The notes under the pieces were generated by a model that did no database searches, was not told the DNA's origin, and worked only from the letters and a program-made list of their open reading frames with translations. A program made the position numbers and the translations under genes. A DNA stretch of 64,000 nucleotides, taken from positions 1-64,000 of the forward strand of contig JAEERP010000009.1 of assembly GCA_016285885.1 (NCBI GenBank), given 5' to 3'. Of this stretch, positions 18,184-27,227 are shown in pieces. Positions within the stretch are counted from its first letter, which is position 1. Each line of letters starts with the position of its first letter. This DNA is from Paludibacteraceae bacterium (GTDB taxonomy: Bacteria > Bacteroidota > Bacteroidia > Bacteroidales > Paludibacteraceae).

Positions 18184-18900
18184 TCAAAAAGAGACGCCGA
18201 ATACGCCGAATATATTTTCCGTATTAGGATTTAATACCACTTGCGTGAAGATCGGTAATGAGTAGGAATCTGTAATCTTGATCTCCTTGGTCGCCTTTAT
18301 TGAGAGGTTGACTACATTGAAACCTGAAGAGTAGACGCCTTCCCATGGGGTGAATCCCATAGCGAAATCCAACGTGGCAGGTTTCGTGTGAACAGGGTAA
18401 CCCAACTCGATGTAGGTGGAGAACTGCTCATCTCCCTCCGCATCCTTGTCGTTCAGGAAATAGGTGTTCCATGTGATGCTCAAAGCGAACTTTTTGCAGA
18501 CTGCGGAGAAGTCGAATCCGACTGTTCCCTCCAACATGTGCGAATTATCCGCGAAATACTTAGGTGTAGCGCCATCCTCATACGGACCGAAATAGTCTGT
18601 CAGCGCCATCGAGAAACCTCCGACCTCATATCCCAATATCCAATCGAACTCGTTCACAACTGTCTTGAAATCGGAGGATGCCCATGCGCTCAGGGACAAT
18701 CCTTTGTATGAAACGCTAAACGTAGGCTGGAAGCTGGCTCCCGAAACCTTGGCGCCGCGGCACAAATACGAACTAACCAAATCCGCGCTGGCGTTGAATT
18801 CAACCTCTGACGAAGTGCTGTCTGCCTCCTCTGCTCTCATGGGGCATGCCATAATAAGTGATAGCATCATCAAAATCCCACAACCTTTTAATCTTTTCAT
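18184..18900 (-). CDS. Outer-membrane beta-barrel protein of the ammonium operon (TorF/Gcw_chp-like)
   Basis: This 238-residue protein has a signal peptide ending near MRAEEA. The rest is built of alternating amphipathic strands ending in an aromatic residue (FGVFGVSF at the C-terminus), typical of outer-membrane barrels. The opening strand ADLVSSYLCRGAKVSGASFQPTFSVSYKGLSLS resembles TorF-family/Gcw_chp putative porins. As the first gene of the operon with glnK and amtB, it may let ammonium or another nitrogen source through the outer membrane. That role is inferred from context only. Confidence 0.75.
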   Translation of the reverse strand: MKRLKGCGILMMLSLIMACPMRAEEADSTSSEVEFNASADLVSSYLCRGAKVSGASFQPTFSVSYKGLSLSAWASSDFKTVVNEFDWILGYEVGGFSMALTDYFGPYEDGATPKYFADNSHMLEGTVGFDFSAVCKKFALSITWNTYFLNDKDAEGDEQFSTYIELGYPVHTKPATLDFAMGFTPWEGVYSSGFNVVNLSIKATKEIKITDSYSLPIFTQVVLNPNTENIFGVFGVSF

Positions 18901-18960
18901 AACTTAAACAATTAAAATGATTAATAAAAATATCATAATGAAAACAATATTGTCTATTTA

Positions 18961-19008
18961 GTTATCATTATGACACTGCAAATGTAATAATGATAGCAAT
19001 ATGATAAC
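18961..19008 (-). promoter_or_regulatory. Promoter and palindromic operator-like site of the porin-glnK-amtB operon
   Basis: The minus-strand -7 box TACATTTG lies at 18979-18986. It is flanked by perfect inverted arms TATCATTAT (18963-18971) and ATAATGATA (18987-18995). A further half-site ATGATAAC (19001-19008) pairs with GTTATCAT (18961-18968). Nested dyads centred on the -7 region are typical of a regulator binding site; a nitrogen-responsive factor is the natural guess, but none is identified here. Confidence 0.6.
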
Positions 19009-19191
19009 TCAATAATGCAAAGTTTTGCAAAATGAAAAAACGTATCGTGTTAAGTGGTAAGAAAAAAGGGCGTTCCGCTATAAATCTATAAGGGAATTAT
19101 ATCGTTTTTGTGCAAAATGCTCATAAGGGGGTGGTTTTCTCTATTTGTTTCCCTAAATTCGCGTAATAATGGTTATTTAATTCGGTCACCT

Positions 19192-20304
19192 ATGTTGGAT
19201 CTATATTTTGATAGATGTGAGGATAATCTCGTGAACTATATTTATTTCCCTCGTCAATTCTCCTTGGCGAATGATTTGGTGGAGGAGGATTTCAGCGTTG
19301 CCTTGATAGGGGTAAAGAGTGAAATGAACAATGTGAACCCTGGTAGTGCGACGGCCCCGGACGCTATTCGCCGTCAACTCTATCCTTTACGGGGCGGATT
19401 CTCCAATATCAAGGTCAAGGATTTGGGTAACCTGAAGAAGGGAAAGTGTATGGCCGATACCTATGCGGCCCTCAAGGATGTTGTTGGTGAACTTTTGTCG
19501 ATGAATGTGCTCCCTGTCGTTATCGGGGGCAGCCATGAACTCACGGTCCCGCTCTACGAGGCGATGAAGGATAAACTCTCCGCCATCAGGACGACGTTGG
19601 TCGATCGCAAAGTTGATTATCCGTTCACCTCTTCCGAAGTGTTCGACGCGAACGCTTTCCTCGATCGTATCATGAAGGATCCGCACAACGAGGATTTCAA
19701 GCTATTGGCTTATCAGGGGTATTATTGTCCCAAATCATACTTGAACGAGTTGCAGGATTCGAAGTGTCAGATGATTCGCGTCGGGGAGCTATTCCGAAAT
19801 ATTGCTTTCACGGAGCCTCTGATGCGCGACACGGATCTGCTCAGCATAGATATGTCCGCCGTGCGTCATGCGGATTCCCCTGGTTTCGCCTATGCGATCC
19901 CTAATGGCTTGACAGGCGAGGAGATTTGCCAGTTGGCGCACTATGCTGGACTGAGTGATAGGATCTCCCTTTTCGGTCTCTTTGAGGCTAACCCCGCCTT
20001 CGACGATAGCGACCAGACCGCATCCCTGGCGGCGCAGGTTATCTGGCACTTCCTCGAAGGGCTTGACAACCGTTATGGGGATTATCCTAAGAGGGAGATA
20101 AATTCCTATGAAGAACGTGTGGCGATTTTCCCTTCTGAGAACGAGATGAACATCCATTTTTACCACAATAGGCTGAATGACAGGTGGTGGATTAAGATAC
20201 CTACGCAAACAGGCGATAAGATATATGCATGCCTTGTGTCAGACTACTATACCGCTTGTGGAGGGGATAAGCCTGATATCTGGATGCGTTATTATATGAG
20301 ATAA
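19192..20304 (+). CDS. Ureohydrolase (arginase/agmatinase/formiminoglutamase) family protein with degenerate metal site
   Basis: The frame is open from a TTG at 19108, but ATG 19192 (MLDLYFDRCEDN) is the natural start, giving about 370 residues. The fold is recognisable from PDAIRRQLY, GGSHE, SIDMSAVRHADSPG and the late LFEANPAFD. Catalytic ureohydrolases carry GGDHS, DAHxD and SxDxDxxDP motifs that bind two manganese ions. Here the central motif reads DRKVD, losing the His and one Asp, and SIDMS retains only part of the third motif. It is therefore probably not a classical arginase, and may be a structural or altered-function paralogue. It converges tail-to-tail with the PHP gene, one base apart. 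Confidence 0.75.
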   Translation: MLDLYFDRCEDNLVNYIYFPRQFSLANDLVEEDFSVALIGVKSEMNNVNPGSATAPDAIRRQLYPLRGGFSNIKVKDLGNLKKGKCMADTYAALKDVVGELLSMNVLPVVIGGSHELTVPLYEAMKDKLSAIRTTLVDRKVDYPFTSSEVFDANAFLDRIMKDPHNEDFKLLAYQGYYCPKSYLNELQDSKCQMIRVGELFRNIAFTEPLMRDTDLLSIDMSAVRHADSPGFAYAIPNGLTGEEICQLAHYAGLSDRISLFGLFEANPAFDDSDQTASLAAQVIWHFLEGLDNRYGDYPKREINSYEERVAIFPSENEMNIHFYHNRLNDRWWIKIPTQTGDKIYACLVSDYYTACGGDKPDIWMRYYMR

Positions 20305-20305
20305 T

Positions 20306-21025
20306 CTATTTTTCGTTACGTTTCAGTCGTTGCCAAAACAGGTCGGGTTTGTCGTTGATGATGAGTGCTTCGGGGAACTCCACTTCTTGTAGCAGGCGGT
20401 AGATGTGGTCGTAGCGGGCCACGTCGAAGGATATATGTGCGTCGCTTCCCATGATCACCATTAGTTCATATTTCTTACAGAGGGTGAGCAGTTGCTTGTG
20501 GCATTCCCAAGCCTTTTCCTTGCCTCGGCTCGGGCTGAGGGAGCTGTTGTTGATCTCCAGCATCGCCCGCGTCTCCTTGGCGGTCTGCACCAACCGCTCA
20601 TAATCGAGATCGGCCGTACCATCGGCGGGATGGCTGATAATGTCGATCAGCGGGTTCTTCATCACCCCGATAACCGCATCCGTGTTCTCTTCGACTGTGC
20701 CTGGGCGGTAACAAGAGTGGTGGATACCCGCTATGCGGATCTTCAGTTTGCGGATGCTCTTCTCGCTAAGGTCCAGCGAGCCATAGGTGTCCAAGATGTT
20801 GATCTCGGCACCCACAAGGATCTTCACCCCATATATCTCTTCCGGAATAACGCTCAAGTTGTTGAAGTATGCCGCATCGCACGCCCCTTTGATGGTGGGT
20901 CCGTGTTCCGCCATGCCTAGAATCTGCAACCCTTTCTCCGCCGCAGCCTTGGCCATCTCTTGTATGGTACTGTAAGCGTGCCCGCTCACAATCGTATGTG
21001 TATGTACGTCTAACGCTACCTTCAT
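20306..21025 (-). CDS. PHP-domain phosphatase, YcdX family
   Basis: This 239-residue protein carries the PHP metal-binding motifs in order: DVHTHTIVSGHAYST (motif I), MAEHGP (II), a Glu in GAEINI, GIHHSCY (III), SHPADG and GSDAHIS (IV). These coordinate the trinuclear metal centre of YcdX-like phosphoesterases. Length matches the stand-alone family. The physiological substrate is not predictable. Its own -7 box lies about 20 bases upstream. Confidence 0.9.
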   Translation of the reverse strand: MKVALDVHTHTIVSGHAYSTIQEMAKAAAEKGLQILGMAEHGPTIKGACDAAYFNNLSVIPEEIYGVKILVGAEINILDTYGSLDLSEKSIRKLKIRIAGIHHSCYRPGTVEENTDAVIGVMKNPLIDIISHPADGTADLDYERLVQTAKETRAMLEINNSSLSPSRGKEKAWECHKQLLTLCKKYELMVIMGSDAHISFDVARYDHIYRLLQEVEFPEALIINDKPDLFWQRLKRNEK

Positions 21026-21043
21026 ATCCTACCTCTGTTTATA

Positions 21044-21051
21044 CAAATATA
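21044..21051 (-). promoter_or_regulatory. -7 box of the PHP phosphatase gene
   Basis: The minus strand reads TATATTTG, a full match to TAnnTTTG, 18 bases before the start codon. Confidence 0.55.
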
Positions 21052-21286
21052 ATTAAAATCCCTGAATGTATCAACCGATACGCGGGTATTTGGAAAAAAT
21101 TCGGTCGAAGCAGATCGGACCTCATTGGAACAAGGCAGAAGAAGATCAGACTTTCCGCTCTGGGAATAGTAAATCGTAAATAACTAAATAGTAAATGATT
21201 ATGGATCTCTATTATGGCAAATGAATCCGTCGTGTCGTCTCTAGAAAAAATATTTGTTATTTTTTTTCAGTTTCATACAAAAGCAC

Positions 21287-21294
21287 TACCTTTG
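21287..21294 (+). promoter_or_regulatory. -7 box of the carB leader transcript
   Basis: TACCTTTG is a full match to the Bacteroidetes -7 element. The upstream region is T-rich without a clear -33 TTTG at the usual spacing. Transcription would begin near 21300 and leave a leader of about 190 bases before carB. Confidence 0.6.
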
Positions 21295-21379
21295 CCGAAA
21301 TTTTAGAATGGATGCAGAAAATTTAAAAAACGGAGTGAACTTGAAAGGAATACATAAGGATATAGATTTCGGGGAGACA

Positions 21380-21424
21380 ATGAAAGTTGTCGATTCATTC
21401 TGTTTTTTTAATATTGTTTTTTGA
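21380..21424 (+). CDS. Putative carB leader peptide
   Basis: This 14-codon ORF (MKVVDSFCFFNIVF) has a good ribosome-binding site, GGGGAG at 21371-21376, and ends three bases before the stem of the carB leader terminator. The same frame is open from an ATG at 21308 (38 codons). Its last ten codons lie in a strongly T-rich tract (21398-21422). The arrangement resembles the pyrBI leader of enterobacteria, where a ribosome following polymerase through a U-rich pause site prevents termination when UTP is low. There are no Arg codons, so arginine attenuation is unlikely; four Phe codons may simply reflect the T tract. Confidence 0.5.
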   Translation: MKVVDSFCFFNIVF

Positions 21425-21427
21425 TGT

Positions 21428-21459
21428 TGCGTTGAGGCTTTCTTCAACGCATTTTTTTT
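21428..21459 (+). terminator. Leader terminator (putative attenuator) upstream of carB
   Basis: A perfect 8-bp stem (TGCGTTGA at 21428-21435, TCAACGCA at 21444-21451) is followed directly by eight T. It lies between the -7 box at 21287 and the carB start at 21493 on the same strand, so it must be bypassed for carB expression unless a further promoter lies after it. Confidence 0.85.
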
Positions 21460-21492
21460 GTTTACGAATGTTATGTTTAAAATTTGAATGAT

Positions 21493-24400
21493 ATGAGTCA
21501 GAAGTTAAAAAAGGTCATTTTGCTTGGCTCCGGAGCCCTGAAGATTGGGCAAGCGGGAGAGTTCGACTATTCCGGTTCGCAAGCACTGAAGGCAATGCGC
21601 GAGGAGGGTATCTCCACAGTTTTGATTAATCCGAACATCGCGACGATCCAGACATCGGAGGGTGTGGCCGACAAGGTCTATTTCTTGCCTATCACCCCTT
21701 ATTTCGTCGAGGAGGTTATCAAGAAGGAGCAGCCTGACGGAATCCTCTTGGCTTTCGGTGGTCAGACCGCTTTGAACTGCGGTACTGAGCTGTATACTTC
21801 TGGCACTTTGAAGAAATATGGCGTGCAGGTGTTGGGTACTTCTGTGGATGCGATCATGATCACGGAAGACCGTGACCTCTTCGTGAAGAAACTGAAGGAG
21901 ATTGAGGCGAAGACTCCTGTTTCACAGGCTGTCGAGAATATGGAGGATGCCTTGACGGTGGCTCGCCGCATCGGTTATCCGGTGATGGTGCGCTCAGCCT
22001 ATGCGTTGGGCGGTTTGGGCTCAGGTATCTGCGCCAACGAGAAGGAGTTCGTTGAGCTTTGCGACAGCGCCTTGGCTCACTCCAAGCAGATCCTCGTCGA
22101 GGAGTCTCTGAAGGGTTGGAAGGAGATCGAGTTCGAGGTGATCCGCGACAAGAACGACCACTGTTTCACGGTGGTGCCGATGGAGAACTTCGACCCGCTT
22201 GGTATCCACACGGGCGAGAGTATCGTGGTGGCGCCGATCATCTCCCTCACGCAGGAGCAGATCAGCATGTTGCAGGAAATCTCCCAAAAGGTGGTGCGTC
22301 ACATCGGTATCGTCGGCGAGTGTAACATCCAATATGCGTTCAACGCTGAGACGAATGACTATCGTATCATCGAGATCAACGCTCGTCTGAGCCGTTCGTC
22401 CGCTTTGGCTTCCAAGGCTTCCGGTTATCCGTTGGCTTTCGTGGCCGCTAAGTTGGCTTTGGGCTATTCCCTCGACCAGATCGGTGAGATGGGCACGCCT
22501 AACTCGGCTTATGTCGCTCCATCGGTTGATTATATCATCGTGAAGATCCCTCGTTGGGATTTGTCCAAGTTCGTGGGCGTTGACCGTGAGATCAACTCTT
22601 CCATGAAGTCGGTCGGTGAGATCATGTCCATCGGTAAGTCTTTCGAGGAGATCATGCAGAAGGGTCTTCGTATGATCGGTCAGGGTATGCACGGTTTCGT
22701 CGGCAACCACGACATCGAGTTCGGCGACTTGGATACGGAATTGTCCCACCCTACCGACTTGCGTATCTTCGCCATCGCAGCCGCTTTGGAGAAGGGCTAT
22801 TCCATCGAGAAAATCGTCGATTTGACGAAGATCGACAAATGGTTCATCGGTAAGTTGAAGAACATCGTGGACTACACGAAGGTGTTGGGTCAATACAAGA
22901 AGATCGAGGATATTCCGGCTGACGTGATGAAGGAGGCGAAACGCCTTGGCTTCTCCGACTTCCAGATCGCCCGTTTCTCAGAAAACCCTGCGAACAACAT
23001 GGAGAAGGAGATCCTTCGTGTGCGTGCCCTTCGTAAGAAGCAGAATATCGTGCCTGCCGTACGTCGCATCAATACGGTCGCTTCGGAGCATCCTGAGTTG
23101 ACCAACTACTTGTACATGACTTACGGCGAGACCGAGCATAGCATCGATTATTCATACAGAAACGACAAGAACATCGTTGTCTTGGGTTCTGGTGCTTACC
23201 GCATCGGTTCTTCCGTAGAGTTTGACTGGTGTTCCGTGAATGCGGTGAAGACGGCCCGTCAATTGGGTTATAAATCAATCATGATCAACTACAACCCTGA
23301 AACGGTTTCCACCGACTATGACATGTGCGACCGCCTCTACTTCGATGAGTTGAGCTTCGAGCGTGTGTTGGATGTCATCGACTTGGAAAACCCTAAGGGT
23401 GTGATTGTCTCTGTGGGTGGTCAGATTCCGAATAACTTGGCGATGAAGCTTTATCGTCAGAATGTGCCAGTATTGGGTACTTCCCCTGTTTCCATCGACC
23501 GTGCGGAGAACCGTCACAAATTCTCCGCTATGTTGGATCAGTTGGGCATCGACCAGCCTCGTTGGGGCGAGTTGACCAGCTCGGAGGACATCGACAACTT
23601 CATCAAGGAGGTTGGTTTCCCTGTCCTGATCCGTCCGTCTTACGTCTTGTCCGGTGCGGCGATGAACGTTTGCTACAACCGTGAGCAGATGGAGACATTC
23701 CTGAAGATGGCCGCTAAGGTTTCCAAGGAGTATCCAGTCGTTGTATCTTCTTTCTTGCAAGGCGCTAAGGAGATCGAGTTCGACGCTGTGGCTAAGAATG
23801 GTGAGATCGTTGAATACGCGATTTCCGAGCACGTCGAGTTCGCCGGGGTTCACTCAGGTGACGCCACATTGGTATTCCCTGCACAGAAGATCTACTTGGA
23901 GACGGTTCGTCAGATCAAGAAGGTCAGCAAGAAGATCGCTAAGGAGTTGAACATCAGCGGTCCATTCAATATCCAATTCTTGGCGAAGGACAATGCGGTG
24001 AAGGTGATCGAGTGTAACTTGCGTTCTTCGAGAAGCTTCCCATTCGTATCCAAGGTGTTGAAGCGCAACTTCATCGAGACGGCTACCAAAATCATGTTGG
24101 ACGCACCGTTCGAGAAGCCGGATTCTTCTACTTACGATATCGACTATGTGGGCGTGAAGGCTTCCCAATTCTCTTTCGCCCGTCTGCATAAGGCGGACCC
24201 TGTATTGGGCGTGGACATGTCCTCTACGGGTGAGGTTGGTTGCATCGGAAAGGACTTCGACAGCGCGATCATGACCGCCCTCCTTTCAGTAGGATACGTC
24301 GTTCCGAAGAAGGGCGTTTTGGTATCTTCCGGTGATATCCGCGGCAAGGTGGATTTGCTCGACGCTTGCAAGTTGCTCGCCGCTGGCGGATATAAGATCT

Positions 24401-24711
24401 ACGCTACGGAGGGAACGCAGAAGTTCCTTGCCGACCATGGTGTTGAGGCTACAGTGGTTAGCTGGCCGGATGAGCAGAACCACAACATGAATATCATTTC
24501 GTTGTTACAGGAACATCAAGTGGATTTGGTTGTCAATATCCCTAAGAACCAGACCAGACGTGAGTTGACCAACGGTTACAAGATCCGTCGCTCCGCGATC
24601 GACCATAACATTCCGTTGATGACGAACGCCCGTTTGGCAAGTGCCTTCATCAAGGCATTCTGCAACATGAAGGAGACTGACATCGAAATCAAGACTTGGC
24701 AAGAATATTAA
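21493..24711 (+). CDS. carB: Carbamoyl-phosphate synthase large subunit
   Basis: CarB makes carbamoyl phosphate from bicarbonate, ammonia and two ATP for pyrimidine and arginine synthesis. I choose ATG 21493 (MSQKLKKVILLG) over an upstream TTG, giving 1072 residues, the usual length. Two homologous ATP-grasp halves are present (GSGALKIGQAGEFDYSGSQA and GSGAYRIGSSVEFDWCSVN), with SAYALGGLGSG and SYVLSGAAM as the matching ATP-binding loops. The C-terminal MGS-like allosteric domain starts near residue 935 (GVLVSSGDIRGKVDLL). No carA is adjacent; the glutaminase subunit must lie elsewhere. The gene is preceded by a leader ORF and terminator. Confidence 0.98.
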   Translation: MSQKLKKVILLGSGALKIGQAGEFDYSGSQALKAMREEGISTVLINPNIATIQTSEGVADKVYFLPITPYFVEEVIKKEQPDGILLAFGGQTALNCGTELYTSGTLKKYGVQVLGTSVDAIMITEDRDLFVKKLKEIEAKTPVSQAVENMEDALTVARRIGYPVMVRSAYALGGLGSGICANEKEFVELCDSALAHSKQILVEESLKGWKEIEFEVIRDKNDHCFTVVPMENFDPLGIHTGESIVVAPIISLTQEQISMLQEISQKVVRHIGIVGECNIQYAFNAETNDYRIIEINARLSRSSALASKASGYPLAFVAAKLALGYSLDQIGEMGTPNSAYVAPSVDYIIVKIPRWDLSKFVGVDREINSSMKSVGEIMSIGKSFEEIMQKGLRMIGQGMHGFVGNHDIEFGDLDTELSHPTDLRIFAIAAALEKGYSIEKIVDLTKIDKWFIGKLKNIVDYTKVLGQYKKIEDIPADVMKEAKRLGFSDFQIARFSENPANNMEKEILRVRALRKKQNIVPAVRRINTVASEHPELTNYLYMTYGETEHSIDYSYRNDKNIVVLGSGAYRIGSSVEFDWCSVNAVKTARQLGYKSIMINYNPETVSTDYDMCDRLYFDELSFERVLDVIDLENPKGVIVSVGGQIPNNLAMKLYRQNVPVLGTSPVSIDRAENRHKFSAMLDQLGIDQPRWGELTSSEDIDNFIKEVGFPVLIRPSYVLSGAAMNVCYNREQMETFLKMAAKVSKEYPVVVSSFLQGAKEIEFDAVAKNGEIVEYAISEHVEFAGVHSGDATLVFPAQKIYLETVRQIKKVSKKIAKELNISGPFNIQFLAKDNAVKVIECNLRSSRSFPFVSKVLKRNFIETATKIMLDAPFEKPDSSTYDIDYVGVKASQFSFARLHKADPVLGVDMSSTGEVGCIGKDFDSAIMTALLSVGYVVPKKGVLVSSGDIRGKVDLLDACKLLAAGGYKIYATEGTQKFLADHGVEATVVSWPDEQNHNMNIISLLQEHQVDLVVNIPKNQTRRELTNGYKIRRSAIDHNIPLMTNARLASAFIKAFCNMKETDIEIKTWQEY

Positions 24712-24734
24712 TTCAGTTCTATTGTGTAATATAA

Positions 24735-24782
24735 GGGAAGGGGATCGATCCTGCAAAGGATGGGTTCCCTTCCTTGGTTTTT
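24735..24782 (+). terminator. Terminator of carB
   Basis: A long imperfect stem (GGGAAGGGGATCGATCC against GGATGGGTTCCCTTCC) with loop TGCAAA is followed by a T-rich run, about 25 bases after the carB stop. Confidence 0.7.
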
Positions 24783-24900
24783 GCGCCATAGTTGGCCGTT
24801 GGAACCCATATCGTACAAATCATGCAGACATAATTCTTAACTCTTAATTCTTAATTTTTAACTCTTTTCGTATCTTTAGGCTAAACAAATAATACGTATC

Positions 24901-27111
24901 ATGAAATACCGGAAAGCTAAATATTGGTTGCTCGCCGTAGGGGCGCTCGTTTTGCCGAATACCCTATCCGCCGCGATGATCTCCTCCACCAATTTCGAGA
25001 AGTTGCGGGCTGGAATCCCTATGTCCCGCACATTGTTCCAAGAAAATGGTTTCCAAACCGATTCGTGGGATAACGCCTTGGAGACCCGTACCGTCATAGA
25101 CTCCACCCAGGCGGCTTCCGGTCTGCAATCGATGCGGATTACCTACCCGAAGGGTGGTTATGGCCCTGAAGAGACGGGCTGTCAAGTGAAGCTGATGTTC
25201 GACAGCAGGGAGGAGGCCTATGCCTCTTACAACCTTCGTTTTTCCGAGAACTTCTCTTGGGGCACCACCAGCTATGGTGGCAAACTGCCCGGTCTGTGTG
25301 GCGGCGCATGCTGCTCCGGAGGCGATCTGTGTGACGGAACGAACGGATTCTCCGCCCGTCTGATGTGGCGGGCGGGTGGCAAGGCGGTGCTCTACCTCTA
25401 CCATATGGATAAGCCTGACAAATACGGGGAGAACCACGATCTTGTCTACCCGGACGGCTCTTCTGTGCTCTTTGAACGTGGCAAATGGTACCACATAGCG
25501 GAGCGTGTCAAGATCAACACGGATGGCGACACCTATGACGGAGAGGTGGAGATATGGGTGGATGGGAAGCAGGTCCTGCTGCTGAAAGGACTGCGTTTCA
25601 CCTCCAATGGCGACAAGGTGGACGACCTCTATATCTCGACGTTCCATGGCGGGGATGATGAGACATGGTGCCCCACCGAGACCTGCTACACCTGGCTGGA
25701 CGATATCCGCATAGGAACCACCTATGGGGATGTGGCCTATCAATCCTGCCGCAAGCCTGAATTGGGCATGGATAAGACGTTGTGCACAGGCTGCAAGTCA
25801 TACAAGTTTGCCCCCGATCGACAGTCGGACGCCTTCCGTTACCAATGGCTACGAAACGGGAAACGCTTCTCCCAAGATCCTTCCATCTCGGTATGGGAGG
25901 AAGGAACGTATGTGTTGGTTGCGGATAGCGGCTGGTGTAGCGGTCGGGACACGGTCTCCCTGCTCTCCACCCTGAAGCCCGATTTGGGGGAAGACCGGTT
26001 GATCTGCGCCACCTCCTTCGTCACCCTACAGGCTGGCATCATCGACGATGCTTCCCTGCTCAAATATGAGTGGAGAAAAGATGGTGCCTTGCTGGACAAT
26101 GCGAAGCCATCCCTGCAGGTGAAGGATGCGGGCGTCTATCGTCTGACGGTCTCTTCCCCTCATTGTGAATCTGCCTCCGACGAGGTGACGGTTACCTCCG
26201 GATTGTTGGAGGTGAAGGATGTGGAGGGAGTCGCCGGCAGCAATGTAACGCTGGAGGTGACAGGCAATGGCAACTACGTATGGTACAAAGACTCGACGTT
26301 GCGGGAGGTGATCGGGGAAGGCAATCGCTGCCCATACACGATTCCTGCACAGTCCGGTTATCTCTATGTGAAGGATGCCTCCGCCTATACGGGCTATGTG
26401 GGCAAGAAACGGCTCACCACCAACGCATGGACCCGCACCGATTTCTCCGAATGGATGCTCTTCACGGTCTACCGTGAATTGACCATCGACTCCATCTCCA
26501 TCTATCCATCCAAGAACCTGACCGCCGTGATTCGCATGTTGGATGATGCCACGGGCGAGGTCGTCTCATCCCGCACCTTTGAAGGCCTCACACCGGGCGA
26601 GAACCGCCTGCCTATCGGTGTGACCTTGGCGCCAGGCAAGTATCGGATGGATGCGCAGGGAACCACCGCCCCGTTGTACCACTCCCACACGGACGATGAT
26701 ATAGCCTTCCCATACGAAATCGAAGGGTTGATTTCTTTGGATGGAGCAAATCTAGCTTGGATCAACAACAAACCTTGGTATCTTTATTTCTATGATTGGC
26801 GGGTATCGTGCGGCAATGTCTGCGCCGCCACGCCCGTACTACTGAGGAATACGGAAACTGTATCCTCCCTTTCCGTAAAAGACGATCATCTGACCATCTA
26901 TCCTAAATATACGGATGGGGACCTGCACATAGAGGGATTGAGCGGAAAATCAACGATCAGGATCTATTCTCCCACTGGTAGAAAGATGATCAACCGACGT
27001 ATGAAGCAACCGGAAGCTTATTTCTATCTAAACGAATGGGGCGCAGGTATATACGTAATCGTGGTGGAGGATGAGAAAGGAACGGAGAGCCATCAGATCA
27101 TGAAATTTTAA
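24901..27111 (+). CDS. Secreted polysaccharide-lyase-14-like protein with Ig-like domains and T9SS tail
   Basis: This 736-residue protein has a signal peptide (cut near LSAAM). Residues about 25-275 resemble the PL14 lyase fold: YASYNLRFSENFSW, GGKLPGLCGG, FSARLMWRAGGKAVLYLYHM, GKWYHIAERVKINT, EVEIWVDGKQVL. These are the strands of the PL14 jelly roll acting on uronic-acid polymers. A Cys-rich insertion (CGGACCSGGDLCDG) follows the KLPGL strand. Two immunoglobulin-like or SprB-type repeats follow (QWLRNGK..., EWRKDGA...), then a beta region and a type A T9SS tail (LTIYPKYTDGDLHIEGL to IMKF). Extracellular polysaccharide binding or cleavage is likely; the exact substrate is unknown. Confidence 0.78.
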   Translation: MKYRKAKYWLLAVGALVLPNTLSAAMISSTNFEKLRAGIPMSRTLFQENGFQTDSWDNALETRTVIDSTQAASGLQSMRITYPKGGYGPEETGCQVKLMFDSREEAYASYNLRFSENFSWGTTSYGGKLPGLCGGACCSGGDLCDGTNGFSARLMWRAGGKAVLYLYHMDKPDKYGENHDLVYPDGSSVLFERGKWYHIAERVKINTDGDTYDGEVEIWVDGKQVLLLKGLRFTSNGDKVDDLYISTFHGGDDETWCPTETCYTWLDDIRIGTTYGDVAYQSCRKPELGMDKTLCTGCKSYKFAPDRQSDAFRYQWLRNGKRFSQDPSISVWEEGTYVLVADSGWCSGRDTVSLLSTLKPDLGEDRLICATSFVTLQAGIIDDASLLKYEWRKDGALLDNAKPSLQVKDAGVYRLTVSSPHCESASDEVTVTSGLLEVKDVEGVAGSNVTLEVTGNGNYVWYKDSTLREVIGEGNRCPYTIPAQSGYLYVKDASAYTGYVGKKRLTTNAWTRTDFSEWMLFTVYRELTIDSISIYPSKNLTAVIRMLDDATGEVVSSRTFEGLTPGENRLPIGVTLAPGKYRMDAQGTTAPLYHSHTDDDIAFPYEIEGLISLDGANLAWINNKPWYLYFYDWRVSCGNVCAATPVLLRNTETVSSLSVKDDHLTIYPKYTDGDLHIEGLSGKSTIRIYSPTGRKMINRRMKQPEAYFYLNEWGAGIYVIVVEDEKGTESHQIMKF

Positions 27112-27227
27112 GGGATAATCGCCGGGAAAACGGTCTAGTGCTCTCCGTTAGAGATTCCTATGGTGATGATTAAATCCCCGAAATATTAAAAAATATTTTA
27201 GAATTTTAAAATTTCATAAAAAATTAA

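Noticed and set aside
21380-21424. Phenylalanine-type attenuation of carB (four Phe codons in the leader)
   Set aside because: carB has no link to phenylalanine supply, and the Phe codons arise from the T-rich tract that suits UTP sensing better.
22021-22893. 290-codon antisense ORF in carB
   Set aside because: It is opposite a certain carB; the His/Asp/Leu-rich translation is typical of antisense reading of a GC-rich gene.
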